From the NCBI GenBank assembly GCA_003665825.1, contig QPFY01000017.1:682001-746000 (forward strand): DNA of 64,000 nt, given 5' to 3'. Source of the DNA: Microbotryum silenes-acaulis. Lineage: Eukaryota > Basidiomycota > Microbotryomycetes > Microbotryales > Microbotryaceae. The position numbers and the translations under genes were made by a program. Below the pieces are notes generated by a model, which saw nothing but the letters and a program-made list of their open reading frames with translations, had not been told where the DNA came from and ran no database searches. Positions 32,963 through 44,892 of this stretch are shown here, in pieces (positions within the stretch are counted from its first letter, which is position 1; the number at the start of each line of letters is the position of its first letter).

Positions 32963-34508
32963 CTAGCTCTTGGTAACCATATTTGCGATGCGGAGGAACG
33001 TGTCGCGTTGTTGGTCCCGCTCTGCCGGGGTACTACCTTTGCTGAAGAGTTGCCAGACCCCGGCGAGTGAGAATCGAAGGGCGTCGACGTCGGGCGACGA
33101 GTCGGCGCCGACGAGCGAGGAGGTAGGAAGCGTTGGGGTTGTCTTCTCCTCTTCGGGATCGGGGGAATGGGCAAGAGGGGTCCCATTTGTGGTGGGGATG
33201 TCATCACTGCTCGAAGCGATATTGGACGGCGTGCGGGATGGATTCGTGGGCCGTATTGCTCCTGCGAGTCCAAAAGTGTCCATAACGACCGGAGCGTCCG
33301 CGCCTCGAATGGTTGATGATCGTCGTGAACGTGTGATGGGAGGACTTGGTTCAGCAGCACTGGATCGTCTGGAAAGGGAAGCAAAGTCCGGATCGTCGGC
33401 GTCCATCGGTAAGAGCTGTGCGTCCGAGTCTTGGTGGTGGGTATTTGTTCGAGTGCGGTCGTGCGCATCGTCGTCGTCTCCTATCACGCTCCCCGAGGCG
33501 TCGCTGCCATAGCTCTCCCAGTAGCTCGATTCTTGAGCCGCTTCCTTCTCTTCCAGAGTCAACGGTCTTGTACCGTAGGCCCCACCGACCGAACCACCGG
33601 GTACGCCTGATGGGTGATCTCCTCCTCCTCCCTCGGAATGATCATCCTCTTCCTCCCATCCTTCCCAGAAATCTTCAGGCGCACCATACGCACCCGGTGT
33701 CGTCCCTTCCCCTTCGGCCATCTCTTCACGACTCTTGATGGGAATCTTGGGCGTCTTGATCGTCATCGGGCCCGTCCCGACCGATTTCTTCTTCGACCCC
33801 CCTGTTCCCGTGGCCTCGACCCCTTCGGAGAGTTGTCGCGCTAAACCGTCCAATGCCGTTCGAAGATCGGAGGACCAATGTTTCGCACTTGGAGAGTCGG
33901 GATCGATTCGATCGAGAGTGAGGAATCGCCAACCGGCTAGTCCTTGTTCATCCTGATCTTCGGAACGGGCGAAAGCAGACGAGGATCCGTTGCCGAGACC
34001 GGCGAACGCGCCGCCAAAGGGATGAACCGATTCTTCCTCCCATACGAGTACGACGGCGAGGGAGGATGATCCGACAGGAATGAGCGCTCGGATGGCAGAT
34101 GCATCCGCTGCGTAGAGTGGGTCACCCAAGTTCGGATCCGAGATCGCTAGAGCGGGCGAAAGAGGGTTTTAGGGTGTGTGATTCGGACATGGGAAGAGAA
34201 GAATATGGAGCAGCGCCCAGGGCCCGAGTGGGACACGATCGAGGGAGATCTCTGAATCAGGTTGTGAACGTCACGCATTCGGCGCCAACAAGGAACGTAC
34301 ATTCAGTCAATTCCTCCCTCAGCCTTGTGACCTCATAGTCGACCTGGACGGGCTGCAAGTAGGCGGGCGAAGTGACCGGCGTCGAGAGGTAGTGGTGCGC
34401 TGACCGAGTCAGTTGGCTCAACTGCGAACCCGGAATCGCTCGTGGGGTAGGCGAGAGCAGCACGGGGAGTAGAGCGATGCACGCCGGCTGCGGATGCGGA
34501 AGGTCCAT
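32963..34508 (-). CDS. uncharacterised protein, low-complexity C-terminal half
   Basis: Two exons, 34508-34301 and 34146-32963, encode 463 residues. The N-terminal quarter looks folded (CIALLPVLLSPTPRAIPG, YLQPVQVDYEVTRLREEL, ALIPVGSSSLAVVLVWEEE). The rest is acidic, Ser/Gly/Asp-rich and probably disordered, with a WEGWEEEDD patch and basic-Ser motifs (SRRSS). The last 50 residues (VDALRFSLAGVWQLFSKGS, TFLRIANMVTKS) look helical again. I do not recognise the family; the ordered ends suggest a conserved fungal protein. The junction gives ELTESISDPNLGDP in frame. Confidence 0.75.
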
Positions 34509-34792
34509 ACTCGCGATCACTTGAGGCGATCCTGCGTCCTAATGGAAATCGTATGACACGTCTTCGGCCTCGCAACAGGGGTGAGATGATGTGTCAAAGC
34601 GCAAGCTGATTCACGCTTCGCGTCAGTCTGCCAGCGCCGCGCGCTTTGCCCGACTCGCCCGAAGTCCGCGCCGAGGGAAATGTGGGGCAGGCGAGCAAAG
34701 CGCGACCAGCTCCAACATCCCCTCGGACCGCGGTCCCGGTGGGCGGGTGATTGAGCCTGCCAGACCCAGGATGGCGCGGACAGCAGCGGAAC

Positions 34793-35071
34793 GTGTCATT
34801 TGTATATGGTCATATGGGTTGTCCCGTCCTTCATCTGATTATCGTTCCTATTATGGTACTTGGGATTGAGCCTAGCGGCGTGTCATTCACTCCTTAGTCA
34901 CTCAATCTCCCTACTTTACTAGTCTCTATTCTCTCTCTTTATTAGCTTTACGCTTCACTTTCTAGCCTTCCGCGAGTCTGTCCCTTAGTCTCTGGCCACT
35001 CTGTTCTCGTCCCTGTTCATTGGACTGAGTCGTGGTCATCATCAGATTCCACTTGAGAACATTTCTGCGAC
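34793..35071. mobile_element. solo LTR, copy 2 of the TGTC family
   Basis: 279 bp, nearly identical to 1533-1880 apart from lacking its internal duplication. It is flanked by GGAAC at 34788-34792 and 35072-35076, a 5-bp target duplication. Exact ends are uncertain by one base, since copy 1 suggests TGTC...GACA while this copy suggests GTGTC...CGAC. It lies between the unknown gene and the 3' end of ferrochelatase. Confidence 0.78.
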
Positions 35072-35151
35072 GGAACCGCAATCAATCTCATTTGCAACAC
35101 GTCTACACTTCTCAATTCAAAGCTTTAATTACATTTTGATCAAATCTTCCG

Positions 35152-37116
35152 TCAGTTCGCCACAATTCCGTCCCCCTTCGGCGGCGGGTGGCTGGCGAAG
35201 AATTCCTTCGCGTGTCCGCACTTCTCGTTCGTGCACCCGGGGCATCGCAGACCCATTTGAACCGAAGTCGCTTGCGGACTCTTGAGGTGCTTGGCGGCGA
35301 TGTCTGCGATGGCGCGGATGAAGTGGGGCGAGTCGTTCAGAGATTCGCAGCGTCGGACCCCTGTCAGTCCCATCTGCGCGTGAAGTTGAGGGAGTTGGGT
35401 CAGAACCGGCGGCCTGGGTTGAAAGATCAGATTTGGCTTTTGCGCACCTCTTTTGCCTCCTCGAGGTACTCCAAATCCAACTCGAACAAGGTCTCGATGT
35501 GATCACTGGTGAAAGCCACGGGGATCAAGAGCATGTCGTTGTGTCGTTTTCCCAGCCCCTTGATTGCGTCGCTGGTTTGAGGACCCAACCACGCAGAAGG
35601 GCCGACCTGGGACTGCCATGTCAGCCGATATGGGTTCGTGTGCCCCAGTCGAGTCATGATCGCCGATACGGTCGCTCCAACTTCGGCGGGGTAAGGGTCG
35701 CCGCGGTTGACGACGGACATGGGGAGGGAGTGGGCCGAGAAGAGGAGCACGACCTTATTGCGCACTTCGGCCGGGTAGTGCGCGAGAGATTTTTCAATAT
35801 TTCGTGCCACCGCCTGTTTTTATCAAAAGGTCGAGAGTCAGTGTACCGCACCGTCCAGGAGTGGCTAGAGTATCGAACTGACATCGACGTAGCCTTCGTG
35901 CACCCCCCATCGATCGATGACACTCCACTGGATCGGCTTTTCGTTACCGACCTTGGAGCGTTCCTGCAGGACCCTCCACATCTCATTGATCGAACTGCCC
36001 GTGGTCGAGCACGAGTACTGAGGGTATTGCGTGAAGGCCACGGCACGCTCTACACCGTCCTTCCTCATCTCGTCGAGGCAGGTCTCCGTCAAAGGGTTGG
36101 CGTATCGGAAGGCGACGTAGGCCTTGTGGGGTGCGGTCTCGGGTGAGAGCTCGTCGAGGAGCTTGGCCATGCCTTCGCCTTGAATCCGGGTCCACTTGAG
36201 GATCGGGGAGCCACCTCCGATCGCGGCGTATTGAGCTTCGATCTTGGGTGTTCGGCGTTTGGCGATCAAGGGGGCGAGGTAAGACTGGAAAGGGAGCGGA
36301 ATGAGATCGCCGTCGTGAAAGAGTCGAGACAAGAAGTCACCGGTTTCCGGGACCTAGTAGTGTACGAGAGTATTGCAGGGTCAGCCAAAGGACACCAAAG
36401 CCTGTGTCTGGAGACGGGGTAATCGGGGCTGGCTAAAGGCCGAGCTCATTTTTGGCCGCTAGCATGGCCATGTCCGAGTGTAAGACGGAACGGAGGTGTT
36501 ATTGCGCGTATCGTTTCTCTTCTTATGTCGAAAAGAATTGGAGGGACGACTGGCGTGTTCCAACCGCATGCTTTTAAAAGCTGGCAGCGTTGACCCAAGT
36601 CCGATTCGTGGTGCGAGATCGGCGAGTGGTGATTGGACACGACACGGGCACCGCAATAGAATGAGAAAGGATGTGGCCCTTACCGTGGACGGACCACCCA
36701 TGTTCATCAGAACAACGGCTGTGAAGTTTGGCAGATTGGGGGCGAGGGGAGGGAACCCAGCGATTTGGTGGGATGGGATCGTACGATCGACGGGGCCGAA
36801 GGAGGGAGCCGGACAAGATGACGACACCGGCGAGAGGAGGACGAATCGAGAGGGAAGTGGAAGGGCAGACCAAGGGCAATGCGGTGAGACGGTCAGTGAA
36901 AGACAGTCAGTGAAAGTTCGCAAGCGAGATGTGTGCTGCACTCGGTGCCATACCTGTGGGTCTACAGGGTGTGCATAGCGGTGAGAAGGTCAGCTTCCCA
37001 TTCTGATCGTCGTCGAGCTCGATCACCAAAGTCGAACCGTTGTGGACTTACGGCTTGCTGGCGGCGACGGTAGCCAGTCCTCGTCGGGCGGTGGCGAGTG
37101 ATCGTAGGGCGTGCAT
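35152..37116 (-). CDS. HEM15: ferrochelatase (mitochondrial, [2Fe-2S] type)
   Basis: Minus exons 37116-37052, 36961-36954 (8 nt), 36718-36684, 36353-35883, 35813-35448 and 35373-35152 give 388 residues. The N-terminus [20 protein letters not shown] is a mitochondrial presequence. Then come [26 protein letters not shown] and the catalytic-region [20 protein letters not shown]. It inserts iron into protoporphyrin IX, the last step of haem synthesis, at the inner membrane. Cysteines at about 151, 359, 362 and 367 (C-x2-C-x4-C at the end) match the [2Fe-2S] ligands of animal and fission-yeast enzymes, which budding yeast lacks. The 8-nt micro-exon is needed to restore [13 protein letters not shown]. 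Confidence 0.95.
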
Positions 37117-37348
37117 CGTGGAGGATAAGCGGTGGAGCAAGAAGAAGAGGGGGTGGTGGAATCCGATGCGACGTGGCAGTAGGTGCGAATGACAAATTGC
37201 AGTTAGAATCGGCAGTAGTTGGCCGGATTACTCGCGCCTGTTCTCGCAACTTTCACGCGCTTCGCCGGGGAAGCTCGATCACTTTCCCCTCAGAACCACA
37301 ACCTAACGTCCGCTCATCATCGTGCACGAACTCACCTCTCGTCGCATC

Positions 37349-37914
37349 ATGGCCGCCGAAACATCACAGGTGCCGACACCAGAGCAGATTGAGAAGAACC
37401 AAATCCGGTTCGAGACCGAGCTCGAGGTCGGTCATCCTATAGCTTTCAACACTGCCGAGGTCCCCCGACCTGGGGCCATGCTGGCCTCGGCGATACGGGG
37501 CAGATCTGTACGTAGCTCTTTGCTTTTTAAGCTGACGATACCTCTTAATCTCTTCATCAGTTCGTTCAAGCTCTTGCCAACCCATGGTACCTCCACTCGC
37601 TCGCGCAACAGGGGCATCTCGACGACCCGACTTTCCTCAACTATCTCACCTACCTCGCTTACTTCCAACAACCGCGCTATGCCCGCTTCGTGCACTACCC
37701 GCTCTGCCTGCAATACCTCGATCTGCTGAAGCTCGAGTCGTTCCGCCTTGCGTTGAAGGATAGCGCGTTCATCACCGAGCGGTTGGCCGCGCAGCAGTTG
37801 GGTCAGTGGGCCACGTGGAGGCAGGGCAAGATCAACGGCACTGGTGGCGCAGTTGGGAATATCAATGGGAATGGGAGTCATGCAGAGACAAGGGAGACCG
37901 TCGCGGGAGTATGA
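37349..37914 (+). CDS. MED31: Mediator complex subunit 31
   Basis: Exons 37349-37426 and 37561-37914 give 143 residues. The Med31/Soh1 domain is nearly complete: RFETELEFVQALANPWYLH, SLAQQGHLDDPTFLNYLTYL, AYFQQPRYARFVHYPLCLQY, LDLLKLESFR. It belongs to the Mediator middle module that links activators to RNA polymerase II. The C-terminal 40 residues are Gly/Asn-rich and variable. The 134-nt intron was placed where the family runs LEFVQAL without a gap. It is divergent from HEM15 with a 232-bp gap. Confidence 0.95.
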
Positions 37915-38538
37915 GGAGCACCTCTCAAGGAAGTAATGGAGCCATGAGAGGTTGTCGGGTCTAGACAAAGTGAGTTGGAACTGAATGGCTCTCTAAACTT
38001 ACAACTGTCGATGCTGATCATATTCTGGGACATTCCGGCCCTGTCAAAAGGGAGTGATCCTACTGCTTCATCGCCCGTCCTCTCTTATCAAGACCAAATG
38101 GAGGACTCCCTGCGGCGCGACGAGCGTATCCACGCAGACATTGGAACGAGGTCTACAATCGTTCAATCCGAGCAAAGGGCTTGGGACCGCGGTGCTCGGT
38201 CCGCATCTTGGCGCCATTGACAATTATCAAGTCTCGGAAGGTTCAAGATGTTATCGATCCGGCAGCGTAAAGTGCTTTGGTGTCCACTCGCATTCGGGGC
38301 CCGGGTCCAGCACTTCCGTACATACTAGACGCATGCTTTGCAACAGCTTCCCGCATGCAATCCGATTCGGCTTAACGATCTCGGGCTCTCCTAGCCCTGT
38401 CCTCCCCTCGCTAGCACTCACTCCGTTCGCTCATCTATTGTAAACACAAGAGAACCCTATCCGAATCTCGCCATTGCAAAAGCGAAAACACGTCACCGTA
38501 ACCTGCTGCTGCTACCTCTATCTACCGCTACCTCCTCT
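37915..38538. other. convergent intergenic region
   Basis: Between the MED31 stop and the NDUFA12 stop. No gene seen. Confidence 0.45.
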
Positions 38539-39298
38539 TCAGGATCGCTTGGCGATGGTCGGCTCCCAAGCGTCGACCTTGGGTTTGGTCGTCGAATACG
38601 TCTTGAACGCGCCTCGCGTGCCGGTCAAGTTCTCCCAATGGGGCTGTCCAGAGAAAGTACGGGAGGATATTAGAATCTCGAGCCGGAATGGCATAATTGA
38701 AAGCTTACGCTCTGCCACGGTTGCTTGCTCGCTTGCACGACCGGATCCTGAGGCGGGGGCGGGTGTCGGATGTGCGAGATCCACGAGTGCCATTCGGGCG
38801 TGATTTGCGACGCGTTAAAGTCATGCTACGAGGTGAGGAGGAGTGTGGGTTGATGAGTTTGACAAATTTTCCTCGAGGATCCGACACGGGGTCCCTGAGC
38901 TCGTGTCGGATCCCCGGTCAGTCCTCCCGTCACTTACCGAGGCAAAGTCGACCCAGCGATGTCTCCACAATGTCTCGTCCCGGTTTTCGTAAAACTTGTT
39001 GCCGTGTCTGCGCGTGGAACATGTCGTGTCGAGTTGAGGCGTCAGTCCGACGAGGAGACATGATCGCAAAGGTCAGGTGAGCGGCAACTGACTCGTCTTG
39101 GCCTACAAATTGACCAGCTTTGAGGTCACCAATGTACTGCAGGTCCCTCCATGCCTCTGTAGAGCCCAGAATGAGACGAGATTCTGTCAGTTCCTCTGCA
39201 CGTGAGATCGTGTCCTGAGGGAGCGGGAGAGACTGACGGGCGAGTCCGACCTGGCGGACGTTGGCGACCACTCGCCTGATCGATGGTGTCAAGATCAT
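38539..39298 (-). CDS. complex I accessory subunit NDUFA12 (B17.2)
   Basis: Minus exons 39298-39238, 39156-39093, 39007-38938, 38825-38709 and 38643-38539 give 138 residues. Family features: QAWRDLQYIGDLKAGQFVGQ, GNKFYENRDETLWRHRWVDF, ITPEWHSWISHIRHPPPPQD and PHWENLTGTRGAFKTYSTTK. The protein is part of the matrix arm of mitochondrial NADH:ubiquinone oxidoreductase. Its presence shows this fungus has a proton-pumping complex I. All joins are in frame and GT-AG. Confidence 0.93.
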
Positions 39299-39712
39299 CT
39301 GTGCAGCGTAGAGATGGTCTCAGATCGCTGTATTCGACCGGTCGTAGACGGAGAGGGTGAACTGACGATGCGCAACGGTTGGGTGAATTGGCGAGTGGAC
39401 TTGACGAGCGGCGCCTACAAGTGCGGAGCTCCTTAAGCCAGCCCAAGCCCGGGTCAATTGAAGTCGGACTATTGCTGACGCGCTGGATTACAAATGGAGC
39501 AGTCTCGATTATTACCACGGAATCTGAGGACTCGGCGCGAGTCGGCGCGCCTCTTTAGGCCTCTTTCACCGGTCGGAAAGTAGCTTGGTGTAGCTACTTT
39601 ACCACCTTTCATCAGCTTCTACACATCCCAACCCACCTCCTAGCTGCGTTCCCACCGGCTCACGAAAGTTGCGATCCCGCAGCGGTCGTAGTCCTACTTT
39701 GCCTGTGTCGTC
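39299..39712. promoter_or_regulatory. divergent promoter region of NDUFA12 and SEC2-like gene
   Basis: No gene seen between the two outward-facing starts. Confidence 0.4.
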
Positions 39713-42572
39713 ATGGTCGCTGACGAGCATCCCAATGCGGATGTACCGGCCACAAATCAGCCCGAACAGGAGCAGGAGCAGCACGGGCAGGGTGAGGCGG
39801 TCGAAGGGGCCACCGACGCCGATCACCACGACGACAAGCCCGTAACCCATGCTGGCGACACCGCCTCTCCTCCACCGATCGCCAAGGTCAAGGAACGACA
39901 CAACATCAACACGTCGACCGCATCATCCCACAAGGGCATCGGTGGGGGTATCAATGACGAGAATGCCACCCTCGCCGCCCTCGCCGCGGCCTCGTCGTCG
40001 TCATTGCCCATCTCGCCCTCGTCGGACAATCTCCTACACAGCATAGACAATGGGAGATTATCACCGACAGTACAGGACCATATCGATGACTCAGCCCCCT
40101 CCTTCATGCTCGTTGCGTCCCTGCGAGCTCAGATCACTGACCTCAAGTCCCAGGTCACGTCGCTCAACTCCAAGCTCGTCACCAGCTACATGCGCCACGG
40201 CGATCTCGAGGACGAGCTGCACGACTTCAAGGCCAGGGACGCGGTCACACAGCAGCGGCTGCAAGAGTTGGAACAGAATAACAAACGATGGGAGAGAGAG
40301 ATTGAAGGCGGTGGATGGGTCGAAAGGGTCAGTATCGCTCACTCATTCCACGCTCATGGGCGCCACCGCCTCTGAGGAACTCGTCAGCTGACTGTCGATA
40401 GATTGTGACTCTCACCGCTCCTCTCCACAGGATCACGTCCAAGGTGAAATGCAACGGTTGATGACCCAAGTCTTGGCCGAAACCGCCTCACGCGAAACGG
40501 CCGTGCAAGCCCACTCGGCCCTCGAGACCGAAATCGAATCCCTCACCTCCACCCTCTTTGATGAGGCCAACAAGATGGTCGTCCACGAACGCATTGCCCG
40601 CGCCAAGGCAGAAGAAAAAATGGTCAGCTTCGACGAGCAGACCCAGGCCATGCAAGGTGTCATTGATGGCGTACAGACCAATCTACGCGAGACCGTCACT
40701 CGCCTCGAGGAGAAGGAAGTTGAGGTCAAGATGCTGCGCAAGAAACTGGCCGACGCCGGTATCTCGGTCGATGAAGCGGAAGTATCATCTTCCACGACTG
40801 ACGCAGTCGAAGGGTCCGAGTTGGCCGTCATCGTCTCCGATGGCGTCAGCGTCACACCTGTGGTCGGATCCGGCACACCGACGGCCCTCACCTCAGCCCG
40901 TACGCCCAAGTCGGACGTCCTGGCGCCACGACTCCTCAACTCGGTACAACCCTACCACGAATTCCTTGCATTTGTCACCTACTTGCGTCAACTGCGTGTC
41001 AGTGTTCTCTCCAAGCCCCTCGACTCGCCATCTTACTCGCATTCCCTTGCGACCCGCTCTTTCAGCACCGGCGCAAGCACACACACCCCGACCAACTCGG
41101 CGGGGTCTTTGCCATCCGCTCACCCTTCCCAGCTTCTGGCGCCTCACCTTCCACTTTCGACCCATCTCTCACAACCGTTCCTCAAGCGATGCATCGAAGA
41201 AGATTCTGACCCTTCTCTACGCCTCGACCTCGCGCCCGGACTGGGCTTTCTGTCACGACGTAACGTTGCGCAAGCAATTTACGACGGCCAGCTCGTCATC
41301 GAACCTCTCTCTTTCGGCGCAACACTTCCTTCGGCCAACTGCGCACTCTGCGGGATCGCTCTGGAACGCTGGAGCGCAGGCGCGAGCGTCGCGAAGCCAA
41401 CCATTCTGCCCTCGAATGCAGCTTCCGTCGGAGCGTCCGTCAATTCGACAATGCGCAAGGTCTGGGGCTCCGGATCCTGGATCACGGGTGGAGGCTCCTC
41501 GACATCTTCCTCGGGCACAGCGACGCCTCCGCATCAACCCGAGCCCGTCTCGACATCGACGATCAAGGATTTCACCCTTCCGCAGCCGACCACACTCGAT
41601 GGCAGACGGCTGCACGTCCACGTCTTCCGTGTCAACGACAGCTCGACGAGCAAGTATGCTTTGTGCCCCTTGTACTGCCTGGGTCGGCTGAGGGCCGTCT
41701 GCGAATTCTGGACCTACGTTCGTGCTTTGGAGAGGGGCCTCTTGGTCGAGGAAGGCTTCAAGTTCGTCAGAGGGCGAGGATCGAGCATCTTGGATGCGTC
41801 GACGTCATCGGCGAACTTGCCAGAGAAGGTTAATATTGCTGTCGAAGAAGAGCGGGGGAAGGTCGAGGAGACGGAAAAAGCGACGATGAACGGACTCGGC
41901 TTGGCCGAGGTCGAGACGGGACCGGCGGACAAGGTAGTCAACGATGAGGATGAGACGCGCAAGGATGCAGAGCCCACCAAAGAAACCGAAGCGGCCAAGG
42001 CTTCCGAGCGGGCTGAGGAGCATGGCGCTACCGAGGAGGAGGACAAAGATGATGAGTTTGTCGATACGAACGAATCAGAGCCAGCTGAAGCCAAGACCGA
42101 CGGGGAAAATAAGGAGGCTACGCTCGAGGAGAAGAATACCGAAGATGCTTCGGCGTCGAAATCAGAAGCCCCCGATTCTACCAAGTCTACGTCGCCTGCA
42201 TTGACCAAGCCGCCACTCCCCAAACGTTCCGCGGCCCGCTCGCCCGTCCTCACGCCCGCCTCACTTCACTCTGATCGACCCACCTCTCCAGCTCCCCGTG
42301 ATAGCCCCCAGGCGTTCGATTCGCAATCCTTGCCGCCGCTACCACCACCTCGCCGTCCCGCCGGCCCTCCCCCTCGGCATCCCTCCACCGCTCCGAAGCT
42401 CATCACAACAGTCGAGGACGTACTTGCTTCGGCACCGGGTTGGGAGGATGTGTGCTGGTCCGAGGTTGTACGGTTGAAGGAATCCGTCTTTTGGACGCGT
42501 ATGGCTGCATTCGGGCGCAAGGGAGAAGCTTTGGAGCCGCGGAAGGTCGAGGTCGGAAGCATCGAGTCTTAG
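39713..42572 (+). CDS. SEC2: Sec2-type Rab guanine nucleotide exchange factor
   Basis: Exons 39713-40327 and 40431-42572 encode 918 residues. A long coiled coil runs from about residue 130 to 340, with heptads in LRAQITDLKSQVTSLNSKLV and ETEIESLTSTLFDEANKMVV, the latter matching the Sec2/Rabin8 GEF core that binds the Rab (SLFEEANxMV). Sec2 activates Sec4 on secretory vesicles for exocytosis. The middle part includes a possible zinc-binding region (CALCGIALERWS, ALCPLYCLGRLRAVCEFWTY). A Glu/Lys/Ala-rich disordered stretch and a proline-rich segment (PPLPPPRRPAGPPP) follow. The last 50 residues look ordered. Confidence 0.85.
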
Positions 42573-43277
42573 GAGACCGCTGTTGCACACTGTCAAGGAG
42601 ACCTCCGCGAACTTCGTTGTACTGAGACAGCCTCTGATCTGGTATTATATGATAGTAGTACACGGGCATATCATACGTTTGTGTTTGAATTGGATTAAGC
42701 AACGATGAGTCATGCACGATCAGGAATCGATGGCCTCGTGTTCCTCTCACGGGCCTGAGCGCTGAGCGCTGACGATCTTCGCTGCGCAAGAAATTGTTTG
42801 ACGAATGCAAGAGGGCTGCAGACGATCTAGAACGTGCCATTTGGTGACGTGAAATTGATTGCTCCAGCATACGGTAACCATCAAGTCCAAGATAGCCTGC
42901 CTCGTCCGTGACGAAGTCGCGCTTTGACTCTCCGCGATGATTTGCCTCCGTCGGACGAACGTTTTCAGCTTCGCTAGCGCGTGCACGGACTCCGAACAAA
43001 CACTCAGCGAGCTCGACCGAGAGGGCATATCGGACAAACTGCACTCTGGGTGATATGGGGGTCACTGCGTGCACGGTAATCACCGCAGTTCACCCTGTCC
43101 TTCAACCGTCGTTCGCGAATTTCGGACCGCGGTTGTCGCGAGTGATCAAAGGTTCGTTTACTGGCGTTCGGCAATGTCTTGTTTCTGTCCTTTGTAGTCC
43201 GCGGGAGACGACACCGCGACGTGTTGCATTCCATCCCTTTACTTGTTATACCCTTCGTCCTGCGTTGTCCCTCGCTC
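42573..43277. other. intergenic, no gene seen
   Basis: 3' region of the SEC2-like gene and upstream region of the next plus-strand gene. Confidence 0.45.
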
Positions 43278-44762
43278 ATGGCATCCAGAACCCCGGTTCA
43301 GCTCGAGCGTCGAGCAAGTAGCTCCCGTCGGCTTCAACGGCTCCGCAAGCCCCATGCCGGATCCGACGCATTGCCACCTCTGCCGGCGGTGTCGTACAAT
43401 GCCGACATCGTACCCAGCTCTGGATTACCCATGTTGATCGGTGTGTCACAAGTCGTCGAGATCGATGTGTCGGGCCGGAACAGTGATGTCGAGCGCAAAA
43501 TCGAATCGGGTCGGGTGATTCAAACTGGCCCATCTGGCAAATCCTCGCCAGCCATCGATCGCGTGGATAACTTTAACATTGCCGACTACATCGCCTCTCT
43601 TTTCAACCCCCATGTCGTCGAAGAAGAGCTTGTTCGACTCGACCGGTCCCAATCGTGCATTTCAAAATGTCATACCGGGCGTGGCCCATTCCCGCCGCCG
43701 GCGATGCACGGCCCCTGCCCGAGTACGCTCCATTTTCGGCCTTCCCGCCTTCCCGTTTCGGCGGCCACTATGACTAACTGCAACACACATGACCAATTAC
43801 GATTTGTAAAATTCGCAGACTCCAAAGTGAAGGGTTGCTCTACCTCATCGCATTCACGGTCTCGCTCTTTATCCAAGATGTTGGCCAAAACCGGGGTTCA
43901 AGCACGGCCCGCCCCTGTCGGCCATAACGTCACCCCGTACTGCCCTTCACCGACCTTCCCATCGCTTGTACGGCTTACCGTTCAATCTCGAGACGAAATT
44001 GAAGCCGCTTCGACCAAAGAGGCAAGAGTCTTGGGCTACTCAGAAGATGTCACAGTCGTTCAGCGAGATGTGTGCCCCATGTCCTCGAGTGACCCGAAAG
44101 CCGCGGTGGCGACACTCCACGAGGCGAGCAGCGAGAACCTCCGCAATATCAAGAATGACCATCAACACTTTGCTATTCAGCTATCGAAAAATAGTAGGAC
44201 CTCACTGGATGCAAATTTGGTCGACACAACCACTCCTTTAGCAGGGCGATCTTTCTTGGCGCAATTGCGACGCACAAAATCCTTCCGAACGCCACGGCGC
44301 ATCGAGCTCATGCTATCTCCGTCGCAAGGAACAGATACGGCAGCTTCCCAAGAATCCATCACCCGATCTCCCATGGCACATCGCTCGAGGCAATTCGAGT
44401 GCGAATACCAGTTGCAGACAACCAGGACACCCACTTCAGCATTGTGTAGCCCGAGGTCGTCACCGAGGTCGGACGACGTACAACGACCCCTCGGTCGGGA
44501 GTGCAGGCTACCAATGTCTGCGTTTATCGAGCCGTTCAAGCCTACCTCATATCCGGCGCCACCTACTCAAGAGGGTTGGTTCAAAGACTTGAAAAGGTCG
44601 AAGTCGTTCCGACTGCCTGGGGACCGGAGGGGGCCTGGCGAAACTTCATTCAATCTGGAAGGATCACCGCGCCGGACCCCTAATGTTCCTATTCGCTCCA
44701 ATTCGGAGCCGAGGAGGGCCGATGCGCGGCACCGAGCTGGAGGGTGCACGCTCCTCGCGTAA
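43278..44762 (+). CDS. uncharacterised Ser-rich protein with repeated SFR motifs
   Basis: A single frame of 494 residues from MASRTPVQLERR; the frame is open further upstream to 43179. No known domain. Mostly polar and Ser/Thr/Pro-rich, probably disordered. Two related basic motifs are seen: LAQLRRTKSFRTPRR in the middle and FKDLKRSKSFRLPGD near the end, both of the form R-x-x-K-S-F-R-x-P. These look like kinase or 14-3-3 sites. The frame is free of stops over nearly 500 codons, which supports coding. It could contain an unrecognised intron. Confidence 0.6.
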   Translation: MASRTPVQLERRASSSRRLQRLRKPHAGSDALPPLPAVSYNADIVPSSGLPMLIGVSQVVEIDVSGRNSDVERKIESGRVIQTGPSGKSSPAIDRVDNFNIADYIASLFNPHVVEEELVRLDRSQSCISKCHTGRGPFPPPAMHGPCPSTLHFRPSRLPVSAATMTNCNTHDQLRFVKFADSKVKGCSTSSHSRSRSLSKMLAKTGVQARPAPVGHNVTPYCPSPTFPSLVRLTVQSRDEIEAASTKEARVLGYSEDVTVVQRDVCPMSSSDPKAAVATLHEASSENLRNIKNDHQHFAIQLSKNSRTSLDANLVDTTTPLAGRSFLAQLRRTKSFRTPRRIELMLSPSQGTDTAASQESITRSPMAHRSRQFECEYQLQTTRTPTSALCSPRSSPRSDDVQRPLGRECRLPMSAFIEPFKPTSYPAPPTQEGWFKDLKRSKSFRLPGDRRGPGETSFNLEGSPRRTPNVPIRSNSEPRRADARHRAGGCTLLA

Positions 44763-44892
44763 GCTCAGTCTCAAGAGCGGTGTCGGAATGAGCAAAGATC
44801 ATACCCGATTGTGCAATCGTAAAAAGCCCTATCTTATTCATTCCATTTACACATTGCAACCTACTTCGGCGTGCACACAGACAGCTCCCTCA

